Counted from the stretch's first letter, positions 6,851 through 14,743 are shown. The stretch: DNA of 23,053 nucleotides from Oscillospiraceae bacterium (GCA_015064665.1 SVRU01000044.1:1-23053), one strand, 5' to 3'. Numbers and translations: made by a program. Notes: generated by a model from the sequence alone, not told the origin.

Positions 6851-7402
6851 TTAGAGGGGCTTACCCTCTTTATCAAAGAGAGGAAGAGGCGCGAGGTAGG
6901 TTATATCCTTGCGGTCAATGGCATCGCCCTCGGCAAGTATTGCCATTTTGCCGACTATCTCGCCACCCGACTGGGTAACGAGGTTTTCAAGCGATGCGAG
7001 CGAGCCGCCCGTGCTGATTACGTCGTCAACGATAAGCACGCGCTTGCCGCGCATATATTCGGCGTCCTCACCGTTTATATAAAGGGTCTGCGCCGCCGCG
7101 GTCGTGATAGACTGGGTTTCGCATTTTACGACGTCCTTCATATAGAGCTTAACCGACTTTCTCGCAAGTATATAACGGTTATTGCCGGAAAGACGGCACA
7201 TTGCGTGAATAAGCGGAATACCCTTTGACTCTGCGGTTATCATAACGTCATGCTCGGGCGCGAGCTTATAAAGCTCCTCTGCGCATCTTTCGGTAAGCTC
7301 AACGTCACCAAATAGGATAAACGCCGCAATATTAAGTGTATCTGATATCGGACAAAGAGGCAGGTCGCGCTCAATGCCTGCTACGTGAAGCTTATAATAC
7401 AT
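6851..7402 (-). CDS. apt: Adenine phosphoribosyltransferase-like protein
   Basis: This 183-residue cytoplasmic enzyme belongs to the type I phosphoribosyltransferases and most resembles adenine phosphoribosyltransferase, which salvages adenine to AMP using PRPP. The PRPP-binding motif RVLIVDDVISTGGSL is clear in the second half, and AESKGIPLIHAM corresponds to the PPi-loop region. The start MYYKLHV at 7402 is preferred over an ATG seven codons upstream, because AAAGGA lies inside those seven codons. It has its own promoter. Other purine bases (xanthine or hypoxanthine) cannot be excluded from sequence alone. Confidence 0.8.
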   Translation of the reverse strand: MYYKLHVAGIERDLPLCPISDTLNIAAFILFGDVELTERCAEELYKLAPEHDVMITAESKGIPLIHAMCRLSGNNRYILARKSVKLYMKDVVKCETQSITTAAAQTLYINGEDAEYMRGKRVLIVDDVISTGGSLASLENLVTQSGGEIVGKMAILAEGDAIDRKDITYLAPLPLFDKEGKPL

Positions 7403-7437
7403 AACTTTTTTCCTTTCGGGCATATATTACCTTTTAC

Positions 7438-7466
7438 AGTATACTACAAATTTTTAAAATTTTCAA
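7438..7466 (-). promoter_or_regulatory. Sigma-A promoter of the apt-like gene
   Basis: On the minus strand TTGAAA (7461-7466), 17 bp, TATACT (7438-7443), located 35 bp before the ATG at 7402. Confidence 0.75.
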
Positions 7467-7492
7467 GTATTTTTGTTGATATTTGGAAATTA

Positions 7493-8680
7493 TCATATGC
7501 CGAAGGGCGCATTTTCGTCGATTGCCTTGAAAATCTGAGTTAAGAGCATAAATGCGCGCACATTGTGGAACGGGCCCTTCCAATCGCTTCCCTTTATGTA
7601 GTTTACGGGAGTGCCGTCGCGGTGAAGGTGGCTGAACCATTCGGGATATCCCTCATCGGAGAAATGAAGGAACAGATATTCCTTGACTCTGTCAAACCAC
7701 TCCATATATATTTCTTCCTTGGTGTACCAATAGGAGTACGCAAGAGCTATCAGAGCCTCGCACTGAACCCAGAGCATTTTCATATCCCACTCGAGATTTA
7801 CGACCTCCTTGCCCTCAACGTCAACGAAGGAGAGTATACCGCCCATTTTCTTATCCCAGCCAAGCTCAAGCGACCATAACAGCACCTGCATGGCAAGCGA
7901 CATTATTTTCCCGTCCTTTCTGTGAATGGCTTCGCGCATCATAAACCATGCGGTTTCCATACTGTGACCGGGGTTTATAAGACGCCCCTGAGGTGAATTC
8001 AATCTTTCTCCATGCTCACCGACAGTTTCAAAAAGAGCCTTTTCCTCGGGTTTAATGAACATATTCATTATCTTGTCAAGACAGCCGTCGATGATTCCGT
8101 CATATTTAGGGTCGGGGTTTATCTCGCGGATAATCTGTGCCACGTTCATCATTATCATAGTCATACTGTGACCGAGCGTTTTACGGGTTTCGGGATTCAC
8201 TTTGGGCGCAAAGACGCCGGGAGTCGTGAAATAATAAATCATTCTGTCATATAGCTTTATTGCGCGCTCCTTTGCCTCGGCAAGTCCCGTCGCCTTGTAA
8301 TACTCAACGTATCCCATAACGGCAAACGCCTCGGAAAAATAGTAACGGCGCTCAACGAGCGGTTTTCCGTCGCGCGTAACGCGGAAATACATATGTCCGC
8401 TTTCGGCAAAGCAATATTTATTTATGAAATCGTATCCGCACTTTGCGGCATCGAGCCACTCTTCTTTTTTGCCGAACTCGTTATAAAGCTTTGCAAACAT
8501 CCAAAGGTTTCTGCCCTGCATCCACACCGATTTATCCTCAAGAAAAAGCTCGCCGTCGCGCAAAAATCCGCTGAGATATCCGCCGTAAATTTTGTCGGGC
8601 GCGTATTCGGTCCAGAACGGTGCGAAATTGCCAAGTAAAACCTCTTCAAATTCTTTTGAATATTGCTTAAAATCTCTCAT
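7493..8680 (-). CDS. N-acylglucosamine 2-epimerase (AGE) family protein
   Basis: This 395-residue protein is a member of the AGE (renin-binding protein) family of alpha/alpha-barrel sugar epimerases and isomerases. Family features include the early KIYGGYLSGFLRDGE and WMQGRNLWMFAKLYNEFG, two histidine motifs, GHSMTMIM and NPGHSMETAWFM, and near the end WFSHLHRDGTPVN. The substrate may be N-acetylglucosamine/N-acetylmannosamine, or another sugar such as mannose or a glucoside, since members differ. It has its own promoter and is not clearly co-transcribed with the apt-like gene. Next to it lies a KDPG aldolase fusion, consistent with sugar-acid or amino-sugar use. Length is normal for the family. 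Confidence 0.88.
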   Translation of the reverse strand: MRDFKQYSKEFEEVLLGNFAPFWTEYAPDKIYGGYLSGFLRDGELFLEDKSVWMQGRNLWMFAKLYNEFGKKEEWLDAAKCGYDFINKYCFAESGHMYFRVTRDGKPLVERRYYFSEAFAVMGYVEYYKATGLAEAKERAIKLYDRMIYYFTTPGVFAPKVNPETRKTLGHSMTMIMMNVAQIIREINPDPKYDGIIDGCLDKIMNMFIKPEEKALFETVGEHGERLNSPQGRLINPGHSMETAWFMMREAIHRKDGKIMSLAMQVLLWSLELGWDKKMGGILSFVDVEGKEVVNLEWDMKMLWVQCEALIALAYSYWYTKEEIYMEWFDRVKEYLFLHFSDEGYPEWFSHLHRDGTPVNYIKGSDWKGPFHNVRAFMLLTQIFKAIDENAPFGI

Positions 8681-8710
8681 AGTAACTACCTCTTTTTTAA
8701 TTACATAACA

Positions 8711-8740
8711 ATATTATCATTTATGATATTATCATTTATG
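8711..8740. repeat. Perfect 15-bp tandem repeat in the epimerase promoter
   Basis: ATATTATCATTTATG occurs twice without a gap (8711-8725 and 8726-8740). The second copy overlaps the -10 region of the epimerase promoter and the first lies downstream of it, so it may be an operator or a local duplication. Confidence 0.8.
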
Positions 8741-8754
8741 CGAAAATTTGTCAA
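8726..8754 (-). promoter_or_regulatory. Sigma-A promoter of the AGE-family gene
   Basis: On the minus strand TTGACA (8749-8754), 17 bp, TAATAT (8726-8731). The leader to the start at 8680 is about 45 bp and includes AGAGGT upstream of the ATG. Confidence 0.7.
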
Positions 8755-8790
8755 TACAAATTTTATGCTCAGTTGAATTTTAGTTTATAA

Positions 8791-8853
8791 AAAACGCTCT
8801 GCGTTTTTCTGCAAGCCAAGAATAAACGGTCGGCGCAAAATACACCGACCGTT
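8791..8853 (-). terminator. Two consecutive terminator hairpins after eda
   Basis: Reading from eda, the first hairpin is AACGGTCGG/CCGACCGTT (8825-8833/8845-8853). The second is AAAACGC-AGA-GCGTTTT (8791-8807), followed on the minus strand by a T-run. Together they separate eda from the epimerase gene. Confidence 0.75.
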
Positions 8854-8870
8854 ATTTTTATTAAGAAAAA

Positions 8871-9839
8871 TTATTTCTGAAGAAGGTGGATCGCAAATCC
8901 GCAGATCTCGTCCTTGAAATATACGAACTTGGGCTTGCCCGTCTTATCGTCGTAAGCGATGGTCGACTCGTCAAATGCGAAGCCAAGACGAGTGAAGTAT
9001 GCCATTGCTCTGTCAACGAAGTTGGTTCTGATTGCGATGTGACCGCACTTGCCGGGACCCTTGCCGCACATAAACTCAAACGCCTCGCCTGCGAAGAAGG
9101 ACTTCGAGGTTTCACGCAGAGAAAGTCCAAACATAAGCTCGAAGAGCTTCGCGGATTTTTCAGCCTCTTCCTTATTATCGGCATTAATACCCATATGAAT
9201 GAATTCAAGACCAAGCATAGTCTTTACGGCGTTTCTCGTAAGAGCGGTGATTTCATCCCACTTCTTTTCCTTAACAAGCTCATCCTTAACCATGAACGAA
9301 CCGCCGCAAGCAACGATCTTGTTGAACTTGAGGTAGTCAAGAAGGTTATCTGCACTGATGCCTCCCGTGGGCATGAACTGAAGCTGACCGTAGGGCGCAG
9401 CCATAGCCTTGAGCATCTTAAGTCCGCCTGCAGCTTCTGCGGGGAAGAATTTTACGGTTTTGAGTCCAAGCTCGAGAGCAACCTCAATATCAGAGGGATT
9501 CGAGCATCCGGGAAGCATAGTGATTCCCTTCTCAAGAGCGTATGCGGTTACCTTGGGGTTAAGACCGGGAGAAACGAGGAATTTCGAGCCCGCCGCGATT
9601 GCCGCGTCAACCTGCTCGGTGGTAAGCACGGTACCCGCGCCGACGAGCATCTCGGGATATGCCTCGGTAATATTTTTGATAGCCTCTGCCGCGCATGCAG
9701 TTCTGAAGGTGATTTCAGCTGCGGGAAGTCCTCCGTCGATAAGCGCCTTTGCAAGCGGTACCGCATCGTCGGGATTCTCGATCTTGATTACGGGAATAAG
9801 ACCGATAAGCGAGAGTTCTTTAAGCATTTCGTTGTTCAT
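8871..9839 (-). CDS. eda: KDPG/KHG aldolase fused to a VOC (glyoxalase-like) domain
   Basis: This 322-residue protein starts at the ATG at 9839, with AAAGGAG well placed upstream; the longer open frame has no ribosome site. Residues 1 to about 208 are 2-keto-3-deoxy-6-phosphogluconate/4-hydroxy-2-oxoglutarate aldolase, which splits KDPG to pyruvate and glyceraldehyde 3-phosphate. Catalytic residues fit E. coli Eda: Glu42, Arg46 (ITFRT) and Schiff-base Lys130 (KFFPAEAAGG). Residues about 212-322 form a vicinal-oxygen-chelate domain (FIHMGINA, GHIAIRT, AYFTRLGFAF). Eda alone is about 210 residues, so this is a real fusion. The role of the VOC part is unknown; it might handle a related keto-sugar or bind a ligand. 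A structured leader precedes the gene. Confidence 0.9.
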   Translation of the reverse strand: MNNEMLKELSLIGLIPVIKIENPDDAVPLAKALIDGGLPAAEITFRTACAAEAIKNITEAYPEMLVGAGTVLTTEQVDAAIAAGSKFLVSPGLNPKVTAYALEKGITMLPGCSNPSDIEVALELGLKTVKFFPAEAAGGLKMLKAMAAPYGQLQFMPTGGISADNLLDYLKFNKIVACGGSFMVKDELVKEKKWDEITALTRNAVKTMLGLEFIHMGINADNKEEAEKSAKLFELMFGLSLRETSKSFFAGEAFEFMCGKGPGKCGHIAIRTNFVDRAMAYFTRLGFAFDESTIAYDDKTGKPKFVYFKDEICGFAIHLLQK

Positions 9840-9885
9840 TTTATAGCTCCTTTTGTTATATATTATTAATTTTATTATACTCCTT

Positions 9886-9988
9886 GCGAGCTTCGCCTCT
9901 TTAGAGGCGGTGCTTTGCACTTCGTTTTGCTCGTCGCAAAACGCTCGCGGAGCAATCGTCTTCGTCTTCCTTGCAAGCTAGCTTGCAG
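9886..9988. repeat. Cluster of hairpins in the eda leader
   Basis: Perfect short hairpins lie in series: CGCCTCT/AGAGGCG (9894-9909), GTGC-TTT-GCAC (9910-9920), GTTTTGC/GCAAAAC (9924-9942), GCTC-GCG-GAGC (9943-9953) and the 16-bp palindrome TGCAAGCTAGCTTGCA (9972-9987). GCGAGC (9886-9891) can pair with GCTCGC (9943-9948), closing the first three into a cloverleaf. It lies between the eda promoter and the start codon, so it would be part of the mRNA leader. Confidence 0.7.
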
Positions 9989-10031
9989 ATAAGCCTTACA
10001 TAGATTATACTATAACACAGCTTTTACAACA

Positions 10032-10065
10032 ATTGCAAAAATTGCCCAAGGTATTGCAAAAATTG
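10032..10065. promoter_or_regulatory. Direct repeat ATTGCAAAAATTG, two copies 21 bp apart
   Basis: The 13-mer ATTGCAAAAATTG occurs at 10032-10044 and 10053-10065, one on each of two successive double helical turns. The first copy extends to CAATT-N5-AATTG. It abuts the eda -35 element, so it is a plausible operator for the divergent regulator or another factor. Confidence 0.5.
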
Positions 10066-10105
10066 ATATCAGGTATATTTAAAATAATATGCAGATCTCG
10101 CACTA

Positions 10106-10134
10106 TTGACAAACTGCAGAAAATAGATTATAAT
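10106..10134 (+). promoter_or_regulatory. Sigma-A promoter of the winged-helix gene and addB
   Basis: TTGACA (10106-10111), 17 bp, TATAAT (10129-10134): a perfect consensus promoter 30 bp before the ATG at 10165. Confidence 0.85.
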
Positions 10135-10164
10135 TATTCTAATAAATTAGAAGAGAGTTGCCTA

Positions 10165-10704
10165 ATGAAAAAAATCTGTGTTATTACCGAGGATAATTTT
10201 CTGTTTCAGAAGATAAAGCTGGACACCCCCGACGACGTAACCGTCAGCCGTCTTTTGACAGACGATTTTTCGCTATGCCTTTTTGATCTTGACACAATGG
10301 GAGAGAAGGCACCGAACGGTGCCGTCACGATGAGCCGTACGGCTGAGGCTGACGTTAGGATTCCCTTTCCGCTCGGCACGGTCGGCTCGCTTCTTTTAAA
10401 ATCACATTCGTCGCTTCTCTCGGTTGACGGCGAAGCACGCGCCGCGTTTTTGCGCGGAGAAAAAATCAAGCTTACCGAGGTTGAATTTGCGCTTCTTTCC
10501 CTGCTGGCATCCAAAGGCGGCGAATTTGTAAGCCGCGAGGAAATATTAAGCTCGGTATGGGGCGGTGATGCCGATATGGGAGTCATCAACGTTTATATAC
10601 ACTATCTGCGCGAAAAGCTTGAACGCCACGGCGAGAAAATAATCATATCGTCAAGAAAATGCGGATACAAAATAGAGGAAAAATATCTTGGGGGTGAACG
10701 GTAA
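10165..10704 (+). CDS. Winged-helix (OmpR/PhoB-type) regulator with degenerate receiver
   Basis: This 179-residue protein starts at 10165, just after the promoter. Residues about 85-175 form an OmpR/PhoB-type DNA-binding domain (LTEVEFALLSLLASKGGEFV, SREEILSSVWG, INVYIHYLREKLE, ISSRKCGYKIEE). The first 80 residues are too short for a normal receiver domain; LCLFDLD resembles the acceptor strand, but other receiver landmarks are not evident. It may therefore act without phosphorylation. No sensor kinase lies nearby. Its stop codon overlaps the addB start by one base (TAATG), so the two proteins are made together. The targets are unknown; autoregulation or control of addB or eda are possible. 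Confidence 0.8.
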   Translation: MKKICVITEDNFLFQKIKLDTPDDVTVSRLLTDDFSLCLFDLDTMGEKAPNGAVTMSRTAEADVRIPFPLGTVGSLLLKSHSSLLSVDGEARAAFLRGEKIKLTEVEFALLSLLASKGGEFVSREEILSSVWGGDADMGVINVYIHYLREKLERHGEKIIISSRKCGYKIEEKYLGGER

Positions 10705-13700
10705 TGTTGAGACTTGTCGAAGGCGGCTTATACTCAGACGCCTATGAATTTATAAAATCCGAAATTCTTAAGCATACGAATGAAGGAAAAAAGGTTTTAT
10801 TAATCGTTCCCGAGCAGCAGGCGGTCGTTGCAGAAAAGGAAATGATTGAATTCCTTCCAAGCTCGGCTCCCCTCACCTTTGAGGTAACGAATTTCACCCG
10901 ACTTGCCGATACGGTTGCAAGACGGGTCGGCGGCATTTCGGCAAAATTCGCAGACCGAGGCAAAGAAGCTCTTATAATGTGGAAAACGCTTACGGAGCTT
11001 TCGGCATTTCTTACGCTTACAGATGGAAAAGAGGTCGGATTCGGCGTAGTTGAAAAGATGCTGGCGGCGGTCAGCGAAATGAAAAATATTTCCGCAACGC
11101 CCGAACTTCTCGCATCAATTTCTTTAAACGAAAAAATAAAGACTAACACTCGCCTTGGAGAAAAGCTCTCTGACCTTTCAAAAGTCATGTCTCTTTATCA
11201 AAAGCTACTTTGTGAAAAATACTCGGATTCAAAGGACGAGGTTGGCAGACTGGCGGAAAAACTCGAAAAGCACACCGACGTTTTTGACGGATATTCCTTC
11301 TTCATCACCGGCTTTACCTCCTTTACGGAGCCGCAATACAGAGTTCTTTCGGCTCTTATGAAAAGCTGTGAGCTGACCGTTCACCTCACGATATCGAAGC
11401 GGCACTACGACTGTTTTGAATTTTCCGAAATTAAGAACACCAAGGAACGCCTGACAAGACTCGCAGACAAGGCGTCGGCTTCGAAAACGCTCGTCAGCCG
11501 TCTGCAAAACAAGGAGGGCGCGAATATGTATCTTGCCGAGGCGTGTAACCTTTTATGGCGCAATTTCGGCAAAATTGACAATGAAAGTTTACAAAGCAAT
11601 CTAGACAGAATAAGAATATTTGAAGCATCCGACCCGTATGAAGAGGCTGATTTCGTAGCATCCGACATAAAACGACAGGTGATGCTCGGAGCATCGTACA
11701 GGGACTTTGCCGTCGTTTCAAGAGACGGTGAAAAATACTCGGGCATTCTTAAGTCATCGTTCGAAAAAGCAGATATACCGGCATTCATATCAATACGCAA
11801 GGATATATCCTCGTACGAAGCGGTGAAGCTCGTCTACGCGGCGTTTGCATCGGTGCGCGAGGGATTCACGAGAGAGTCGGTAATATCCTATGCAAAATGC
11901 GGTTTATCCGGCATAAGTGCCGAGGCGTGTGACGAATTTGAGCTTTATACGGAAACCTGGCAAATACAGAAAAGCGGATTTACGAACGGCATTTTTTGGA
12001 ATATGAGCCCGCTTGGTTACGACTCAAAAAGAAGCACCGAGAGCGAAGCCGCGCTTATCCGAATCAACGAAACGCGCGATAAAATTCTTGACCCGCTTAT
12101 AAAATTCAAGGACAACCTTGACTCGCTTAAAACCGTCAGAGAATACGCCGAGGCTCTTTACGGCTTTCTTTGCGATATCTCACTCAAGGAGCGGATTGAC
12201 GTACAGATATCAAGCCTTTTATCCCTTGGAGAAGAAGAACTTGCAAAAGAAAACTCGATGCTTTGGGATATAATCTGCGCCTCGCTTGACTCGCTCGTCG
12301 AGGTGCTTGGCGACACCGAAATTACACTCGCAGGCTTTGAAAATCAAATAAGAGTTGTCCTCTCCGAAGCCGATATCGGAAAAATTCCATCCTATTACGA
12401 TTCGGTAACGGTAGGCTCGGCAGACATGATAAGACTGTCGGACAAAAAGCATATTTATCTTATCGGAGTTAACGTCGGTGAATTTCCGCGCGCGGTCCGC
12501 GACAGCTCCTACTTTAACGAGAGAGATAAAAATATTCTCTGTGAGCTTGGTCTTGCTACCGATATGAATTCCGAAATCGCTTATGCAAGGGAGCTGTTCT
12601 TTTTTACGAGAGCCTTTTCGGCGGCAAGGGAAAGCGTTACGGTGATTTATTCGATGCGCGACGAGTCCCTTTCTACAGTGACGCCCTCAGAGGTTATCGA
12701 AAGATTTTCGGCTATTACGGAAAACGCCTTAAAGCCCGTCAAAATATCCTCTCTGCCGCTTGAAGAACGAATTTATTTCCCGTTTTCCGCCATAGAATTC
12801 TGCGAGAGACAGGATATAAGAGAGGCTCTTATCGAATCGGGATACGAAAGAGAAACCGTTCTTTTTGATAAGGACGTGTCAAACGAAGGATTGAGGTTAA
12901 GCAGAGATACCGTATCACAGATGTACCCGTCGGAGCTTGCGCTCACACAGAGCAGAATCGAAAGCTTCGTTTGCTGCCCCTTCTCATACTATTTGCGATA
13001 CAATATAAAGCTTTCCGAAAACGAGCGGGCGCAATTTGACGCGAGAAACATTGGCACTTTTATTCACGCGATGCTTGAAAACTTTTTCGGTGAGATATCG
13101 GAAAGCGGCAAATCCGTCGCAGATGTAGGCGAAAACGAAAAGGCGGAAATAATTGAACGATCCGCTAAAAAATATCTCGACTCGGTCATAGACAAAAACA
13201 ATCCAACCTCAAGGCGAACTGATATTTTACTTGACAGACTCTGCCGCGCCGCCGTGCCGGTCATTAACGGACTTTGCGACGAGCTTCGCGGTTGTAGCTT
13301 TGTGCCGCGCTTTTTCGAGTTAAAAATAGGGCGTGATGATGAAAATCTCCCCTCCCCCGCAAGCTTTCAGGACAAATTCGGTGACAACGTTTACGTTTAC
13401 GGAAGCATTGACCGCGTTGATACCTACAAATCGGGCGACGACGTTTTCGTTCGCGTTATCGACTATAAAACAGGAGCGAAGGATTTCAGCCCCGAGGATA
13501 TTGACGAGGGCAAAAACCTACAAATGTTCCTTTACCTTAAATCTATCGTTGATACGGACAATCAGGCGTTCAGAGAAAGACTCGGCGTATCCGAAGCGGG
13601 AAATATAATTCCCGCCGGTGTAATATACGTAAAAACCGATATGAGCGACGTAACTGTCGCACACGCCGACAGCGAGGCGGAAAAGGCAGCTATCGCAAAA

Positions 13701-13985
13701 AAACAGCAACGCCGCGGTATGATTTTGGACGACGAAGAAAGTATTTCTGCGATGAACAAAAATTATCTGCCCGTAAAATTCAAAAAAGACGGCTCACCCG
13801 ACTCAAGAAGCGAAAAATTTCTTTACACGCGTGAAGGATGGGCGGAGCTCGGAGAAAAAATCTCGGATAAGATAGGCGAAATTTCCGAGAAAATGAAAAG
13901 CGGAGAAATTCCCCTCTCCGACGGCGGAAAGGATTCCCCCTGCGATTTTTGCTCCTACGCACCGATATGCAGAAAAAAGACCTAG
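10704..13985 (+). CDS. addB: AddB-like helicase-nuclease subunit
   Basis: This 1093-residue protein resembles AddB, the partner of AddA in the AddAB double-strand-break resection enzyme that loads RecA. The middle has degenerate helicase-like segments (VPEQQAVVAEKEM near the start; IYLIGVNVGEFP). The C-terminal nuclease has GSIDRVD (from 900) and DYKTG (920-924). The iron-sulfur staple cysteines are visible: one at 757/758 (CCPFSYYLRY) and three at 1080, 1083 and 1089 (CDFCSYAPIC). Family length is about 1150. Unusually, the N-terminal Walker A motif G-x4-GK-[ST] is missing (it reads VEGGLYSDAYEF), and no addA follows: a terminator does. It is translationally coupled to the winged-helix gene. 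Confidence 0.88.
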   Translation: MLRLVEGGLYSDAYEFIKSEILKHTNEGKKVLLIVPEQQAVVAEKEMIEFLPSSAPLTFEVTNFTRLADTVARRVGGISAKFADRGKEALIMWKTLTELSAFLTLTDGKEVGFGVVEKMLAAVSEMKNISATPELLASISLNEKIKTNTRLGEKLSDLSKVMSLYQKLLCEKYSDSKDEVGRLAEKLEKHTDVFDGYSFFITGFTSFTEPQYRVLSALMKSCELTVHLTISKRHYDCFEFSEIKNTKERLTRLADKASASKTLVSRLQNKEGANMYLAEACNLLWRNFGKIDNESLQSNLDRIRIFEASDPYEEADFVASDIKRQVMLGASYRDFAVVSRDGEKYSGILKSSFEKADIPAFISIRKDISSYEAVKLVYAAFASVREGFTRESVISYAKCGLSGISAEACDEFELYTETWQIQKSGFTNGIFWNMSPLGYDSKRSTESEAALIRINETRDKILDPLIKFKDNLDSLKTVREYAEALYGFLCDISLKERIDVQISSLLSLGEEELAKENSMLWDIICASLDSLVEVLGDTEITLAGFENQIRVVLSEADIGKIPSYYDSVTVGSADMIRLSDKKHIYLIGVNVGEFPRAVRDSSYFNERDKNILCELGLATDMNSEIAYARELFFFTRAFSAARESVTVIYSMRDESLSTVTPSEVIERFSAITENALKPVKISSLPLEERIYFPFSAIEFCERQDIREALIESGYERETVLFDKDVSNEGLRLSRDTVSQMYPSELALTQSRIESFVCCPFSYYLRYNIKLSENERAQFDARNIGTFIHAMLENFFGEISESGKSVADVGENEKAEIIERSAKKYLDSVIDKNNPTSRRTDILLDRLCRAAVPVINGLCDELRGCSFVPRFFELKIGRDDENLPSPASFQDKFGDNVYVYGSIDRVDTYKSGDDVFVRVIDYKTGAKDFSPEDIDEGKNLQMFLYLKSIVDTDNQAFRERLGVSEAGNIIPAGVIYVKTDMSDVTVAHADSEAEKAAIAKKQQRRGMILDDEESISAMNKNYLPVKFKKDGSPDSRSEKFLYTREGWAELGEKISDKIGEISEKMKSGEIPLSDGGKDSPCDFCSYAPICRKKT

Positions 13986-14001
13986 CCGCCGGAGCTTTTT
14001 A

Positions 14002-14028
14002 AACCACGCGACTAACGCGTGGTTTTTT
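14002..14028 (+). terminator. Terminator after addB
   Basis: AACCACGCG-ACTAA-CGCGTGGTT followed by TTTTTT. It ends the winged-helix/addB unit, 16 bp after the addB stop. Confidence 0.9.
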
Positions 14029-14035
14029 CGTTATA

Positions 14036-14072
14036 CAAAAAACAGCACAGGCTCAAAAACCGAGCCCGCGCT
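14036..14072 (-). terminator. Terminator of the membrane-protein gene at 14091
   Basis: On the minus strand AGCGCGGGCTC (14062-14072) pairs with GAGCCTGTGCT (14044-14054), with two G-U pairs, followed by TTTTTTG. Confidence 0.8.
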
Positions 14073-14090
14073 ATTTTATTTTTCAAGTTA

Positions 14091-14600
14091 TTAAAGGACG
14101 GAGAGCAAAATTATGCCCAACACGAAAACGCCTACGCCAACAGCGGTCGGGAGCAAAATGCTAAACTTGAATTCAGGCTTCCAATTAAGCTTTTTGCAAT
14201 TGGCGTTATATTTGATACAATAAACAACGTATCTGAGCGGAGTAAGCACGATACCGATAAATATGGTAAGAAAAAGCTGAATAACCATAAGTCCGAGCTT
14301 GCCGCCCAAATCGGCATCGTAGGTTTTATGCCCGTCTTTGTACGTGGTTACAATCTGATAATCGTAGTTGAAAATGTTTTTAAATCCATACCGTCTTGCG
14401 CAAATAACAGACGGAACGGAAACAACCAATGCTCCGATTATTGCAAAAATAGGGCTCGTTTTCGTGCCTATGGATAGGATTAACCAACCGACACAACAAA
14501 AAATAATAATTTTCCAAATTTCCTTTAAACCGATGCTCATCTTTTCGAGAGCTTCATTTTCTGCGCTGTTCAATTCCACGTCGTTAACTTGTTCGCTCAT
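14091..14600 (-). CDS. Unrecognised four-helix membrane protein
   Basis: I do not recognise this 169-residue protein. The start at 14600 is chosen for its AAAGGG ribosome site; a longer open frame would begin within the promoter. An acidic N-terminal segment (residues 1-25) is followed by four probable membrane helices at about 28-45, 49-66, 99-122 and 150-168, with a polar loop at 70-97 containing DYQIVTTYKDGHKTYDAD. It is divergent from an XRE regulator and has its own good promoter, so the pair may form a repressor and regulated membrane gene. No transporter or enzyme motif is visible. Confidence 0.75.
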   Translation of the reverse strand: MSEQVNDVELNSAENEALEKMSIGLKEIWKIIIFCCVGWLILSIGTKTSPIFAIIGALVVSVPSVICARRYGFKNIFNYDYQIVTTYKDGHKTYDADLGGKLGLMVIQLFLTIFIGIVLTPLRYVVYCIKYNANCKKLNWKPEFKFSILLPTAVGVGVFVLGIILLSVL

Positions 14601-14635
14601 TGTAAATTCCCTTTCTATATTTATTTGACAAGTAT

Positions 14636-14664
14636 ATTGTAACAAATTATTTGCTATTTGTCAA
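14636..14664 (-). promoter_or_regulatory. Sigma-A promoter of the membrane-protein gene
   Basis: On the minus strand TTGACA (14659-14664), 17 bp, TACAAT (14636-14641). Confidence 0.75.
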
Positions 14665-14670
14665 TACTAA

Positions 14671-14682
14671 TAACTATAGTTA
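14671..14682. promoter_or_regulatory. Palindrome TAACTATAGTTA between divergent genes
   Basis: A perfect 12-bp palindrome, with further AGTTATA partial copies at 14678 and 14707. It lies just upstream of both divergent promoters, a likely operator for the XRE protein. Confidence 0.45.
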
Positions 14683-14696
14683 TAGCTATTTATTTC

Positions 14697-14724
14697 TTGC
14701 ATATTTAGTTATAAGTGTTATTAT
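14697..14724 (+). promoter_or_regulatory. Weak promoter of the XRE gene
   Basis: TTGCAT (14697-14702), 16 bp, TATTAT (14719-14724), about 20 bp before the start at 14744; both hexamers are imperfect. Confidence 0.5.
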
Positions 14725-14743
14725 TAATAGGAATAAAAAAGAA

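Larger units (their letters stand above)
9840..10164. promoter_or_regulatory. Divergent control region between eda and the winged-helix gene
   Basis: This 325-bp gap contains, from left to right, the eda ribosome site, the hairpin cluster, a probable eda promoter (TTGTTG at 10027-10032, 17 bp, TATAAT at 10004-10009, minus strand), a 13-bp direct repeat (10032-10065), and the promoter of the regulator gene. I see no small gene in it. Confidence 0.65.

Noticed and set aside
8886..9869. 327-codon open frame opposite eda
   Set aside because: It lies antisense to a well-identified aldolase and shows no family motif; a shadow of the codon bias of eda.
10033..10164. Extended start for the winged-helix protein
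   Set aside because: It would begin inside the operator and promoter region; the ATG at 10165 follows a perfect promoter.
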